The notes beneath the pieces were generated by a model. The model did no database searches and was not told the DNA's origin. It worked only from the letters and a program-made list of their open reading frames with translations. 64,000 nt of DNA from Tessaracoccus sp. OS52 (GTDB lineage Bacteria; Actinomycetota; Actinomycetes; Propionibacteriales; Propionibacteriaceae), in the NCBI RefSeq assembly GCF_020687685.1, contig NZ_JAJEWM010000001.1, positions 868,001-932,000 on the forward strand. The letters are read 5' to 3'. Positions within the stretch are counted from its first letter, which is position 1, and every line of letters starts with the position of its first letter. Below are positions 17,211 through 26,126 of this stretch, in pieces. The position numbers and the translations under genes were made by a program.

Positions 17211-19160
17211 ATGACTGTCACAACGCCACAGCACTCCCTGTTCCCCAGGCTCGAGCCGCTTCTCGCGAGCGTCAACAAGCCCATCCAGTACGTCGGGGGT
17301 GAGCACAACAGCGTCGTCAAGGACTGGGATGCGGTCGACGTGCGCTGGTGCCTGAGCTACCCCGACGCGTACGAGGTCGGGCAGCCCAACCAGGGCGTGG
17401 CCATCCTCTACGAGATCCTCAACGAGGCGGACTGGATCCTCGCCGAGCGCACCTATGCGGTCTGGCCGGACATGGAGGCGGCGATGCGTGAGCACGGCAT
17501 CCCGCAGTTCACCCTGGACGCGCACCGCCCCGTCGGCTCCTTCGACCTGCTCGGGGTCTCGTTCGCCACCGAGCTTGGTTACACCAACCTGCTCAACATC
17601 ATCGACCTGGCAGGGATGACCCTGCACGCGGCCCAGAGGGGGGACGGCGAGCCGCTCGTCGTTGCCGGCGGGCACGCCGCCTTCAACCCGGAGCCGATCG
17701 CGGACTTCATCGACCTCGCGGTCCTCGGTGACGGCGAAGAGGCCTCGCTGTTGATCTCCCAGATCGTGCAGGAGTGGAAGGCAGAGGGCCGGCCCGGCGG
17801 CCGCGACGGCGTCCTGCTGCGGCTCGCCGAGACCGGGGCGTTCTATGTGCCCAAGTTCTACGACGTCGACTACCTGCCCGACGGCCGCATCCAGCGCGTG
17901 GCACCAAACCTGCCGACGGTGCCGTTCCAGGTTCGCAAGCACACGCTGATGAACCTCGACGAGTGGCCCTACCCGGCCAAGCCGATCGTGCCGATGGCGG
18001 AGACGGTCCACGAGCGCTACTCCGTGGAGATCTTCCGCGGCTGCACCCGCGGCTGCCGCTTCTGCCAGGCAGGCATGATCACGCGTCCAGTTCGAGAGCG
18101 CAACATCGAGACCATCGGGAAGATGGTGGCCGGCGGCCTCAAGGCAACCGGGCTGGAGGAGATCGGGCTGCTCAGCCTCTCGAGCGCGGACCACTCCGAG
18201 ATCGCCGAGGTCACCAAGCAACTCGCGGACCGCTACGAGGGCACCAACGTCTCCCTCTCGCTCCCGTCCACCCGGGTGGACGCCTTCAACATCGACCTCG
18301 CCAACGAACTCTCCCGCAACGGGCGGCGCTCAGGTTTGACCTTCGCACCCGAGGGCGGCAGCGAGCGCATGCGCAAGGTCATCAACAAGATGGTCTCCGA
18401 GGAGGACCTGATCAACACCGTCGCCGCCGCCTTCAGCAACGGCTGGCGGCAGGTCAAGCTGTATTTCATGTGTGGGCTCCCGACCGAGACCGACGAGGAC
18501 GTCCTCGAGATCGCCGAACTCGCCAGCAAGGTGGTCCAGGTGGGGCGAGAGAAGTCGGGCACCAAGGACATCCGCTGCACGGTCTCCATCGGTGGCTTCG
18601 TGCCCAAGCCGCACACCCCCTTCCAGTGGGCCGCGCAGGCAGACGTCGAGACGATCGACCGGCGCCTCCAGCTTCTCAAGGACAAGATCCGCCAGGACCG
18701 CAACTACGGCAAGGCCATCGGGCTGCGCTACCACGACGGCCAGCCCGGCATCATCGAGGGCCTGCTCTCCCGCGGGGACCGGCGCGTTGGCCGGGTCATC
18801 GAACGGGTCTGGCGCGAGGGGGGCAAGTTCGACGGCTGGAGCGAACACTTCAGCTACGAGCGGTGGACCCGCGTGGCGGCGGAGGAACTCGCCGAGTTCG
18901 GGATCGACCTGGACTGGTACACCACCCGCGAGCGGTCCTACGAGGAGGTCCTGCCCTGGGACCATCTCGACGCAGGTCTGGACCGGGACTGGCTGTGGGA
19001 GGACTGGCAGGACTCGCTCGATGAGGTTCCGGTGGAGGACTGCCGGTGGACCCCGTGCTTCGACTGCGGCGTCTGCCCCGACCTGGACACCCAGATCCAG
19101 ATCGGCCCGACAGGCAGGCAGTTGCTGCCGTTGACCGTCGTCAAGCCCGCTCTGGCCTGA
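17211..19160 (+). CDS. TIGR03960 family B12-binding-like radical SAM protein
   Basis: 649 aa from ATG 17211. The N-terminal half resembles a cobalamin-binding domain (WCLSYPDAYEVGQ), followed by a radical SAM domain with RGCTRGCRFCQAG, whose three Cys (CxxxCxxC) bind the 4Fe-4S cluster, and by SLSSADHSE, LTFAPEGGSERMR and YFMCGLPTE. The C-terminus adds CRWTPCFDCGVC, another possible metal site. In many bacteria this protein is fused to, or directly followed by, the DUF2344 (TIGR03936) protein; here that partner is at 21616, 2.4 kb away. The reaction is not known; the pairing with RNase E and ribosomal protein genes hints at an RNA-linked role. Its end overlaps the convergent MFS gene by 20 bp. 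Confidence 0.88.
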   Translation: MTVTTPQHSLFPRLEPLLASVNKPIQYVGGEHNSVVKDWDAVDVRWCLSYPDAYEVGQPNQGVAILYEILNEADWILAERTYAVWPDMEAAMREHGIPQFTLDAHRPVGSFDLLGVSFATELGYTNLLNIIDLAGMTLHAAQRGDGEPLVVAGGHAAFNPEPIADFIDLAVLGDGEEASLLISQIVQEWKAEGRPGGRDGVLLRLAETGAFYVPKFYDVDYLPDGRIQRVAPNLPTVPFQVRKHTLMNLDEWPYPAKPIVPMAETVHERYSVEIFRGCTRGCRFCQAGMITRPVRERNIETIGKMVAGGLKATGLEEIGLLSLSSADHSEIAEVTKQLADRYEGTNVSLSLPSTRVDAFNIDLANELSRNGRRSGLTFAPEGGSERMRKVINKMVSEEDLINTVAAAFSNGWRQVKLYFMCGLPTETDEDVLEIAELASKVVQVGREKSGTKDIRCTVSIGGFVPKPHTPFQWAAQADVETIDRRLQLLKDKIRQDRNYGKAIGLRYHDGQPGIIEGLLSRGDRRVGRVIERVWREGGKFDGWSEHFSYERWTRVAAEELAEFGIDLDWYTTRERSYEEVLPWDHLDAGLDRDWLWEDWQDSLDEVPVEDCRWTPCFDCGVCPDLDTQIQIGPTGRQLLPLTVVKPALA

Positions 19161-20361
19161 CCTCGTCCTCGATGTACCAGCGCCGGCACGCGAAGTAGCC
19201 CGCGATCGTCATCGGCACCACCAGCGCGAGTTGGATGGACAGCGACAGGGTCCAGCTCCCGGTCACGCCGCCGAGTGCGCCGAACAGCAATGGGCCGAAC
19301 GCCGCGATGGTGTAGCCCAGCGACTGGGTGAAGCCGGACAACGCGGTGGTGCCAGACGGCGTCCGCGACCGCAGCCCCAACAGCGCGAGGATCAGCGGGA
19401 ATGATGAGGTGCCCAGCGCAAGGAACACAGACCAAAGCCACGGCAGTGTCATCGGATCCACCAGTAGCCCTATGAAGCCTGCGGCCAGGAACGCCATGAT
19501 GACGAGGAACAGGCTGACGGGTTCCGCCACGCGGGCTGCGTAGCGGGGCACCATGAAGGCGGGTACGATCCCGACGCCGGTCGCGATGCCGAGCATCAGC
19601 CCCGCGTCGAACTGACTCATGCCGGCGTCCATGTAGACGGTGGGCAACCAGCCGAAGATCGTGTAGGCATGGGTGCTCTGGAGCCCGAAGAACACCGCCA
19701 TCACCCAGCCCATCCGGGTGCGTGCGACGGACCCGAACCCGACGTGTTCGGTCGAGCGGGTCCTGCCGTGCCTCCCGGCGTTGTGCCGCAACATCGGGAT
19801 CCAGCAGATGGCGGCGGCGACGGCGATCGCAATGCCCGCAGTGAAGGCTGCCCGCCATCCGCCGAGTGCGTTCGCCAGCGGCACCGTCCCGATGCTGGCC
19901 GCGGTCACCCCGATCGAGAGCGTCAGCGAGTACAGCGACGTCGCCAGCCCCACCTTGAGGGGGAAGTGGTGCCTGACCAGACTGGGCAGCAGGATGTTGC
20001 AGGTGGCCATGCCCGCGAGCGCGAGGATCGAAAGCAGCAGGAATGCCCACCCCGACGTCACCCAGGCGCGTGCGAGCTGCCCGGCGATCAGCGCGGCCAG
20101 TGCCAGGCCGACGGTGTAGTGCATTCCCAGCCGTCGCGAGATCTCCGGGGTCAGGGCGCCGAAAACCGCGAAGCACACCGACGGCAGGGAGGTCAGCAGA
20201 CCGGCCGTGGTTCCGGTGAGACCGAGATCGGCGCTGATGTCGGTCAGCACCGGTCCGACCGAGACCGCCACCGGTCGCAGGTTGAAAGCCAGCACGAGCA
20301 CCGCGATGAGGGCGAGCCAGTGGGTGCGGCCCCCGGCTGCTGGGGTCCCGGCTGTCGTCAT
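19141..20361 (-). CDS. MFS transporter, CynX/NimT-like
   Basis: About 406 aa and 12 hydrophobic segments. The opening FNLRPVAVSVGPVLTDI and the SLPSVCFAVFGALTP block are typical of the cyanate/nitroimidazole (CynX/NimT) branch of the major facilitator superfamily. The substrate is unknown. I prefer ATG 20361: TATGGT lies 7 nt upstream, suggesting a leaderless message; an ATG four codons earlier (20373) is possible. It is convergent with, and overlaps by 20 bp, the radical SAM gene, and is divergent from the alpha/beta hydrolase gene. Confidence 0.85.
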   Translation of the reverse strand: MTTAGTPAAGGRTHWLALIAVLVLAFNLRPVAVSVGPVLTDISADLGLTGTTAGLLTSLPSVCFAVFGALTPEISRRLGMHYTVGLALAALIAGQLARAWVTSGWAFLLLSILALAGMATCNILLPSLVRHHFPLKVGLATSLYSLTLSIGVTAASIGTVPLANALGGWRAAFTAGIAIAVAAAICWIPMLRHNAGRHGRTRSTEHVGFGSVARTRMGWVMAVFFGLQSTHAYTIFGWLPTVYMDAGMSQFDAGLMLGIATGVGIVPAFMVPRYAARVAEPVSLFLVIMAFLAAGFIGLLVDPMTLPWLWSVFLALGTSSFPLILALLGLRSRTPSGTTALSGFTQSLGYTIAAFGPLLFGALGGVTGSWTLSLSIQLALVVPMTIAGYFACRRWYIEDEVRPERA

Positions 20362-20401
20362 GGCGGCAACCATAGTGCCCTTCGAGAAAACTGAAAGTCC
20401 A

Positions 20402-20430
20402 TTCAGGTCGCCGTCGTTTTCGGTTATAGT
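20402..20430 (+). promoter_or_regulatory. Predicted promoter of the alpha/beta hydrolase gene
   Basis: TTCAGG (20402-20407) and TATAGT (20425-20430) are 17 bp apart, giving a leader of about 40 nt before ATG 20479, with GGAGCACGA near the start. The stretch is markedly more AT-rich than its surroundings. Confidence 0.5.
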
Positions 20431-20478
20431 CGCGCTGTCGGGAGCGACGGGGCTCCCCCGGAGGCACCTGGAGCACGA

Positions 20479-21540
20479 ATGACCCTTCTGGAAGGCATCA
20501 CCTCACGCACCGTTGCGACCCCACGCCTCGACGTCAACATCCTGGAGCGGGCCGGTGACGACGAATCCACACCGCCGGAACGGACCGTCGTCCTGGTGCA
20601 CGGCAACGTCTCCTCGGCACTGTTCTGGCAGCCGGCGATGCTCGAACTCCCACGCGACCTGCGGGTCCTTGCCGTCGACCTGCGCGGTTTCGGCGGCACA
20701 CAGACCCTGCCCGTCGACGCCACGCGCGGCGTTCGTGACTTCTCCGACGACCTGCACGCCACCCTGCAGTCGCTCGGTTTGGAGGCCGCACACCTGGTCG
20801 GTTGGTCCATGGGTGGGGGAGTGGTGATGCAGTACGCGCTCGACCACCCTGTGCTCAGCCTGGCGCTGCAGGCGCCGGTCTCGCCCTACGGGTTCGGCGG
20901 CACGCGTCGCGACGGCTCCCGAGTCAGCGATGACGACGCAGGTTGCGGCGGCGGCGGCGCCAATCCGGACTTCATTTCGCGGCTTGAGGCGGGAGACATG
21001 ACCGACGACGCGCCGACGTCGCCCCGCTCCGTGTTCCGGACCGGCTACGTGGCGCCGGGATTCCAGACCGACCACGAGGACCTGTGGGTGGAATCGATGC
21101 TCACCACGGCCACGGGGGAGGGGAACTACCCGGGCAACTCCGTGGTGACCTCCAGTTGGCCGGGGTTTGCCGCCGGTGACTCTGGCGTACTCAACACCAT
21201 GGTCCCCAAGTACTTCGACGTCTCCGGCATCGTCGCACTGGAGAATAAGCCCCCGATCGTGTGGATCCACGGGGACGCTGACGCGATCGTGTCCGACTCC
21301 TCCTTTTTCGACATCTCCAACCTCGGTGCACTGGGTGTGATTCCAGGGTGGCCCGGCGCCGACGTCTCCCCGGCGCAGGAGATGGTGTCACAGACTCGCG
21401 ACGTGCTCGACGCCTACGCAGCGGCGGGCGGCCTGGTCACCGAGGTGCTGCTTGAGGGCGTCGGCCACTCACCCCACCTGGAGCGTCCGGACGAGTTCCG
21501 CGCTGCTGTGCTCGGTGCGATCGGGCACGAGGGTCCCTGA
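20479..21540 (+). CDS. Alpha/beta hydrolase
   Basis: 353-aa serine hydrolase fold. An oxyanion-hole HGN (VLVHGNVSS) is followed by the nucleophile elbow GWSMGGG, an Asp in HGDADAIVSD and a His in GVGHSPHLE, giving a complete Ser-Asp-His triad. Between core and cap is a Gly-rich insert (GCGGGGANPDFISRLEAG, about residue 155). No signal peptide, so cytoplasmic. Substrate unknown. It lies with the divergent MFS gene between the radical SAM gene and its DUF2344 partner. Confidence 0.88.
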   Translation: MTLLEGITSRTVATPRLDVNILERAGDDESTPPERTVVLVHGNVSSALFWQPAMLELPRDLRVLAVDLRGFGGTQTLPVDATRGVRDFSDDLHATLQSLGLEAAHLVGWSMGGGVVMQYALDHPVLSLALQAPVSPYGFGGTRRDGSRVSDDDAGCGGGGANPDFISRLEAGDMTDDAPTSPRSVFRTGYVAPGFQTDHEDLWVESMLTTATGEGNYPGNSVVTSSWPGFAAGDSGVLNTMVPKYFDVSGIVALENKPPIVWIHGDADAIVSDSSFFDISNLGALGVIPGWPGADVSPAQEMVSQTRDVLDAYAAAGGLVTEVLLEGVGHSPHLERPDEFRAAVLGAIGHEGP

Positions 21541-21615
21541 CTGCGGCCCCTGGTCGGTGCGTCCGGGGCCGGCACCGTGCGCCCGCACCCGGCGGTCTTA
21601 CGTAGACTCACCCGG

Positions 21616-22335
21616 GTGGGAAGTAGACAGCCTCCGGTCCAGCAGCCGCCGCCCGTTCAGAAACTCCGCCTGCGCTACACCAAGCGCGGGGTGGCGAGGT
21701 TCACGTCGCACCGCGATTTCGGCAGGGCCCTGGAGCGGGCGTTGCGGCGGGCCGAGATCCCCATGGCCTATTCGTCGGGCTTCACACCGCATCCCCGGAT
21801 CGCCTACGGCAGCGCCGCCCCGACCTCCGCCGCGTCGGAGGCGGAGTACGTGGAACTGGGACTGAGCGAGCGCTGCGACCCCGCCAAGGTGATGGCGGCC
21901 ATGAACGAGGTACTGCCTCACGGCTTCGTCGTCATCGATGCCGCCGACGCCGTGAAGGACTCACTGGGTGATCTCCTGCAGGCCTCGCAGTGGCGGATCC
22001 GCATCGACGGTGCGGCCCCCGGTGTGCTGGATGAGGCCGTGGCCGCACTGCTGGCCACGCCTGAACTGAAGGTTCAGCGGCTGACCAAGAACGGCATGCG
22101 CACCTTCGACGTGCGTTCAGCGATCATCTCGATGGTCGCCCTCTCCGACGACGAGATCGCGTTGCAGTCGCTGCACCAGACCCCGCTGGTCAGGCCCGAC
22201 GACGTGCTGACGGCGCTGCGTGAGGTGGACCCGCGCGTGCCCGCCGGGCTGCCGCTGCTGACCCGGTTGGCGCAGGGACCACTGGTCGACGGCCAGATTG
22301 CCGATCCACTGCGTCCCCAGTCCGCGCATGCGTGA
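21616..22335 (+). CDS. DUF2344 / TIGR03936 radical SAM-associated protein
   Basis: 239 aa from GTG 21616. I choose this start because TAGACT lies 7 nt upstream (leaderless pattern); a GTG at 21577 is open in frame but has no support. After a Pro/Gln-rich start comes KLRLRYTKRGVARFTSHRDF, then RALRRAEIPMAYSSGFTPHP and AYGSAAP, the typical core of the family. It is normally fused to or next to the TIGR03960 radical SAM protein and upstream of the RNase E gene, as here. Function not established. Confidence 0.85.
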   Translation: MGSRQPPVQQPPPVQKLRLRYTKRGVARFTSHRDFGRALERALRRAEIPMAYSSGFTPHPRIAYGSAAPTSAASEAEYVELGLSERCDPAKVMAAMNEVLPHGFVVIDAADAVKDSLGDLLQASQWRIRIDGAAPGVLDEAVAALLATPELKVQRLTKNGMRTFDVRSAIISMVALSDDEIALQSLHQTPLVRPDDVLTALREVDPRVPAGLPLLTRLAQGPLVDGQIADPLRPQSAHA

Positions 22336-22357
22336 GGCGTGAGCCCTCGGGTCGGAG

Positions 22358-22429
22358 GGAGGATCTGACGGAAACCCCGTTTTCTTCGCACAGCTCTGCA
22401 GGGAAAGCGGGGTTTCCGTCAGATCCTCC
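22358..22429. repeat. 27-bp inverted repeat with 18-nt loop
   Basis: Left arm 22358-22384 and right arm 22403-22429 are reverse complements over 27 bp with one mismatch. The arms contain GATCTGACGGAAACCCCG and the loop is TTCGCACAGCTCTGCAGG. It begins 23 bp after the DUF2344 stop codon. No T-run follows, and the stem is far longer than a terminator needs, so a dispersed palindromic element or an RNase-processing hairpin is as likely as termination. Confidence 0.85.
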
Positions 22430-22639
22430 ACGGGCGGCACGTCGATGCGGCGCTTTGACGGGGCGTGTGAAACAATGTGGACAGGTCACGCACCGCCGGT
22501 GCCGCCGGAGGCCGCTTGAGTTTGTACCGCGACGAAGTTTTCGACCGCGGCAGCTCGGAGCAGTTCCCCGTAGACCGTTGAACTTGGTACGCAGCTTGTC
22601 TGCGCCACTTCCGCGCACACCGTGCGCATGAGGAGCCAC
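22430..22639 (+). other. Leader region of the RNase E gene
   Basis: With the preceding repeat this makes about 300 bp without a coding gene. It holds a TTTGACGG (from about 22455) that might be a -35 box, but I find no convincing -10 at the right distance. A long leader would fit RNase E, which in other bacteria limits its own mRNA through its 5' UTR. Nothing else is recognised. Confidence 0.3.
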
Positions 22640-25633
22640 ATGGCCGAGAACCAGAACGGCAACAACGTCGCCGAATCGAACCCCTCCCAGCCCACCCGTC
22701 GCCGCCGCGCCGCCTCCAGGCCGGCTGGCCCGCCCCCCGCAGTGGCGGCCCCGCTTGAGGTTCCGCAGACCACTGCCGCGGCCGCGGTCGCGCCCACCTC
22801 GGAGGACAAGCCCGCAGGCACTCCCGAAGTGGCCCCCAGCCACCCCGAGCAGCCGGCCCCGGCCAGGCGCCGTCGAGCCACCCGTCCCGCCGCTCCGGCA
22901 GACCCGGTCGCCGAACTCGCCAGTGACACCGCTGCCGCCGTCGCGGCGGCCCCGGCTGGTGAAGGAGCCCTCGCGGCCGAGCCAGAGGGTGCTGGCGCTC
23001 CCGCTGCTGAGCCGCCGGCGAAGAAGCCCGCCACCCGTCGTCGTAGGGCCACCAGCGCCACCCCTGCGGAGGATCCCATCGCTGGAATCGCCGAGGACAC
23101 GGCCGCTGCCGCCCAGGCCGCTCCGGCTGGCGTGGGAGCCGAGGTTTCCCCGGACATCGACGTGCAAGCAGAAGGCAAGCCCGCCACCCGTCGCCGCCGC
23201 GCGAGCCGCAGCACGGCCGCGCCCGAGCAGGACCCCATCGTCGAGATGGCCGCTGACACCGCTTCCGCGGCGGCTGCCGCTCCGTCGGGGGAGCCGGCGC
23301 CGGAGGAGTCGTCCTCGCAGACTCACGGCGAGCAGGCCGATACCAAGCCCGCCACCCGTCGTCGACGTGCGACCCGCGGCACCGCCGCCCCCGAGCCCGA
23401 CCCGATCGCCGAGATGGCTGCCGAGACCCAGGCGGCCGCCGTGGCCGCGCCGTCGGACCGGCAGCCCGAATCCGAAGCCCCCGCGGCCGACGAGGCACCC
23501 GAGCGACCGGCCGGACGCCGACGCCGGGCCACCCGCACCGCCGCCGCTGCGGAGCCGACGCCCGAGCCGGTGGCCACGGAAGAGGACCGGGAGCCGGTGG
23601 CGGAGGACTCCATCGCTGCCGCGCTGAGGATGGCCGAGGAGGCTGCCCAGGCGCGCAAGGCGCTCATCGCGGACCCGTTCAGCGTTCCCGCCGGCCGTCG
23701 CCAGAACGCCCTGGACTCACTCGCCGACGCGATCGCCTCGGGTCAAGCTGTGGACGACGACCAGGACGAGGCAGAGGACGAGGACGAGGAAGCGGGCGAC
23801 GAGGAGTCCCAAGACGAGGACGACGACGAGCAGACCGACGAGGAGTCGGAGGAATCGGAGGACTCTGAGGCGGGGGACGACTCCGACCGTCCCTCCCGCC
23901 GTCGCCGCCGTCGCGGTGGGCGCAGACGCCGTCGCGGCGGATCCCGTCAGGATGCTGAGGATGCTGACTCAGCCGAGGCCGAGGACTCCGAGGAGGAGCC
24001 CGACCGGCCCAGCACCGAGGAGCCTGCAGAGGGTGATGAGGGTGACAACGGCGACAGCGAAGCCGACGACGGTGGCGGCACGCGCCGTCGCCGCCGCCGT
24101 CGCCGCGGTGGCCGCTCCGACGACCGGGAACTCGGTACCTCCAACGACGAGATCACCGGCATCGAGGGTTCCACCCGCATGGAGGCCAAACGGCAGCGCC
24201 GCAAGGAGAACCGTGCCGCAGGCCGCCGTCGGGCACCGATCCTGAGCGAGGCGGAGTTCCTGGCCCGGCGAGAGGCCGTGGACCGCAAGCTCGTGATCCG
24301 GCAGGGTGAGGACTACACCCAACTGGCCGTCATCGAGGACGGGATCCTCGTCGAGCATTACGTCGATCGGGCGTCGGCCACCTCGCTCATCGGCAACGTC
24401 TACCTGGGGCGGGTGCAGAACGTGCTCCCCAGCATGGAGGCCGCCTTCGTCGACATCGGTCGTGGGCGCAACGCCGTGATCTATGCGGGCGAGGTCGACT
24501 GGGACGGCTTCGGCGTCTCGGCGGAGGATCGCAAGGTCGAGAAGGTGTTCAAGTCCGGGCAGACGGTCCTGGTGCAGGTCACCAAGGACCCGGTCGGGGC
24601 CAAGGGTGCCCGGCTCACCGGCCACATCTCGCTGCCCGGCCGCTACATCGTCTACTCGCCGGGTGGCCACCTCTCCGGGATCTCCCGGAAGCTGCCCGAC
24701 GCCGAGCGTGCCCGCCTGCGCGAGATCCTCGGGGAGCTCATCTCCGACGACGAGTCCGTGATCGTGCGCACTGCAGCCGAGGGTGCCAGCTCGGAGGAGC
24801 TCGTCCGGGACGTGAACCGCCTGAAGGCGCAGTGGGAAGTGATCGAGAAGAAGGTCAAGCTCGGCAAGGCCCCCGAGGCCCTCTACAGCGAGCCTGACCT
24901 GACGCTGCGGATCGTGCGTGACTTGTTCACCGAGGACTTCGGCAGGCTCATCGTGCAGGGCAATGGTGGACCCGATGACCAGTACGAGGCCATCGAGAAC
25001 TACGTCGGCCATGTGGCCCCGCACCTGGCCGAGCGCCTGGAGCGCTACGCGCCGGCTGAGGATGGCAGGGACGTCTTCACCGAGTTCCGGATCGACGAGC
25101 AGATCGCCAAGGCCCTCGACCGCAAGGTCTACCTGCCCTCGGGTGGATCCCTGGTGATCGACCGCACCGAGGCCATGACGGTCATCGACGTCAACACGGG
25201 CAAGTTCACCGGCACCGGGGGCAACCTCGAGGCCACGGTGACCAGCAACAACCTGGAGGCTGCCGAGGAGATCGTGCGCCAGCTCCGGCTGCGGGACCTG
25301 GGCGGGATCATCGTGATCGACTTCATTGACATGGTCCTTCCGAGCAACCGCGACCTGCTGCTGCGCCGGCTGGTGGAGTGCCTGGCACGGGACCGGACGC
25401 GCCACCAAGTGGCCGAGGTGACGAGCCTGGGCCTGGTCCAGCTGACCCGCAAGCGGATCGGCACGGGCCTGGCGGAGGCGTTCACGGAGGAGTGCGAGCA
25501 CTGCCACGGCGCCGGCTACGTCCGCCACGACGAGCCGGTGGACTCCCAGGAGCAGGCCGACGGCGGTGACCGCGACCAGCGCCGTGGCAGCCGCAGCGGC
25601 AGCCGCGGCCGTCGCAACGGTGGCAAGTCCTGA
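22640..25633 (+). CDS. rne: Ribonuclease E/G family endoribonuclease
   Basis: 997 aa from ATG 22640 (AGGAG upstream; an in-frame ATG at 22628 is possible). The catalytic core is C-terminal: S1 RNA-binding domain near 583 (GNVYLGRVQNVLPSMEAAF), catalytic Asp residues in VIDVNTG (about 846) and IVIDFIDM (about 891), and the zinc-link CEHCHG near 952. The N-terminal half is disordered: five imperfect repeats of about 54 aa, four with the core TRRRRA or ARRRRA and one GRRRRA (about 75, 129, 179, 235, 289), an acidic run (about 371-414) and two Arg/Gly clusters before the core. Actinobacterial RNase E enzymes carry long disordered N-termini; this one is unusually regular. It initiates mRNA decay and rRNA processing. 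Confidence 0.94.
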   Translation: MAENQNGNNVAESNPSQPTRRRRAASRPAGPPPAVAAPLEVPQTTAAAAVAPTSEDKPAGTPEVAPSHPEQPAPARRRRATRPAAPADPVAELASDTAAAVAAAPAGEGALAAEPEGAGAPAAEPPAKKPATRRRRATSATPAEDPIAGIAEDTAAAAQAAPAGVGAEVSPDIDVQAEGKPATRRRRASRSTAAPEQDPIVEMAADTASAAAAAPSGEPAPEESSSQTHGEQADTKPATRRRRATRGTAAPEPDPIAEMAAETQAAAVAAPSDRQPESEAPAADEAPERPAGRRRRATRTAAAAEPTPEPVATEEDREPVAEDSIAAALRMAEEAAQARKALIADPFSVPAGRRQNALDSLADAIASGQAVDDDQDEAEDEDEEAGDEESQDEDDDEQTDEESEESEDSEAGDDSDRPSRRRRRRGGRRRRRGGSRQDAEDADSAEAEDSEEEPDRPSTEEPAEGDEGDNGDSEADDGGGTRRRRRRRRGGRSDDRELGTSNDEITGIEGSTRMEAKRQRRKENRAAGRRRAPILSEAEFLARREAVDRKLVIRQGEDYTQLAVIEDGILVEHYVDRASATSLIGNVYLGRVQNVLPSMEAAFVDIGRGRNAVIYAGEVDWDGFGVSAEDRKVEKVFKSGQTVLVQVTKDPVGAKGARLTGHISLPGRYIVYSPGGHLSGISRKLPDAERARLREILGELISDDESVIVRTAAEGASSEELVRDVNRLKAQWEVIEKKVKLGKAPEALYSEPDLTLRIVRDLFTEDFGRLIVQGNGGPDDQYEAIENYVGHVAPHLAERLERYAPAEDGRDVFTEFRIDEQIAKALDRKVYLPSGGSLVIDRTEAMTVIDVNTGKFTGTGGNLEATVTSNNLEAAEEIVRQLRLRDLGGIIVIDFIDMVLPSNRDLLLRRLVECLARDRTRHQVAEVTSLGLVQLTRKRIGTGLAEAFTEECEHCHGAGYVRHDEPVDSQEQADGGDRDQRRGSRSGSRGRRNGGKS

Positions 25634-25647
25634 GTGTGGGTTGGGGT

Positions 25648-25677
25648 CCCGGATCTGGTCAGTTTGACCGATCCGGG
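25648..25677 (+). terminator. Hairpin after the RNase E gene
   Basis: Inverted repeat of 8 bp plus 5 bp with one bulged T and a 3-nt loop (CCCGGATC-T-GGTCA / TGACC-GATCCGGG), 14 nt after the stop codon. No T-run follows. It may halt or stabilise the rne message; its right half also contains the -35 box of the rplU promoter. Confidence 0.5.
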
Positions 25678-25692
25678 GCAGCCCCGTAGAGT
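25664..25692 (+). promoter_or_regulatory. rplU-rpmA promoter
   Basis: TTGACC (25664-25669), a 17-bp spacer and TAGAGT (25687-25692): one of the best housekeeping-sigma matches in the window. The leader to GTG 25808 would be about 110 nt. Confidence 0.65.
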
Positions 25693-25807
25693 TGTCGATC
25701 GGTGCATTTGGCTCCGCGGTTCTCCGCGTGCGGCCTCCACCCCGACGAATCGGACTCCAACAGGTTTCCGAGCATTGAAGTCAAAGAGCTGAGAAGGTAG
25801 GTCAGGC

Positions 25808-26116
25808 GTGTACGCGATCGTGCGCAACGGCGGACGCCAGCACAAGGTTGCTGTTGGCGACATCCTGGACATCGATCTGGTGTCCGAAGAGGTCGGCGGT
25901 ACCGTCAACCTGCAGCCTTTGCTGCTGGTCGATGGCGAGTCCATCACCTCGGCAGCCAAGGATCTGGGCAAGGTCACCGTGACCGCCGAGGTCATCGGCG
26001 CCACCAAGGGTCCCAAGATCCGGATCATCAAGTACAAGAACAAGACCGGGTACAAGAAGCGCCAGGGGCACCGTCAGCGGTACACCCAGGTGAAGATCAC
26101 CGGCATCGAGAGCTGA
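25808..26116 (+). CDS. rplU: 50S ribosomal protein L21
   Basis: 102 aa, GTG start with GAGAAGGTAGG upstream. [18 protein letters not shown] and the basic C-terminal [18 protein letters not shown] are the L21 signature. It binds 23S rRNA in the large subunit. First gene of rplU-rpmA, with its own promoter, 10 bp before rpmA. Confidence 0.97.
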   Translation: MYAIVRNGGRQHKVAVGDILDIDLVSEEVGGTVNLQPLLLVDGESITSAAKDLGKVTVTAEVIGATKGPKIRIIKYKNKTGYKKRQGHRQRYTQVKITGIES

Positions 26117-26126
26117 GGGAGCTGAC

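Noticed and set aside
18938-20476. 512-codon minus-strand frame
   Set aside because: Its Arg-rich translation is an alternative frame of the MFS gene and shows no domain.
22358-22429. CRISPR repeat
   Set aside because: It is a single inverted repeat, not direct repeats with spacers, and no cas gene is present.
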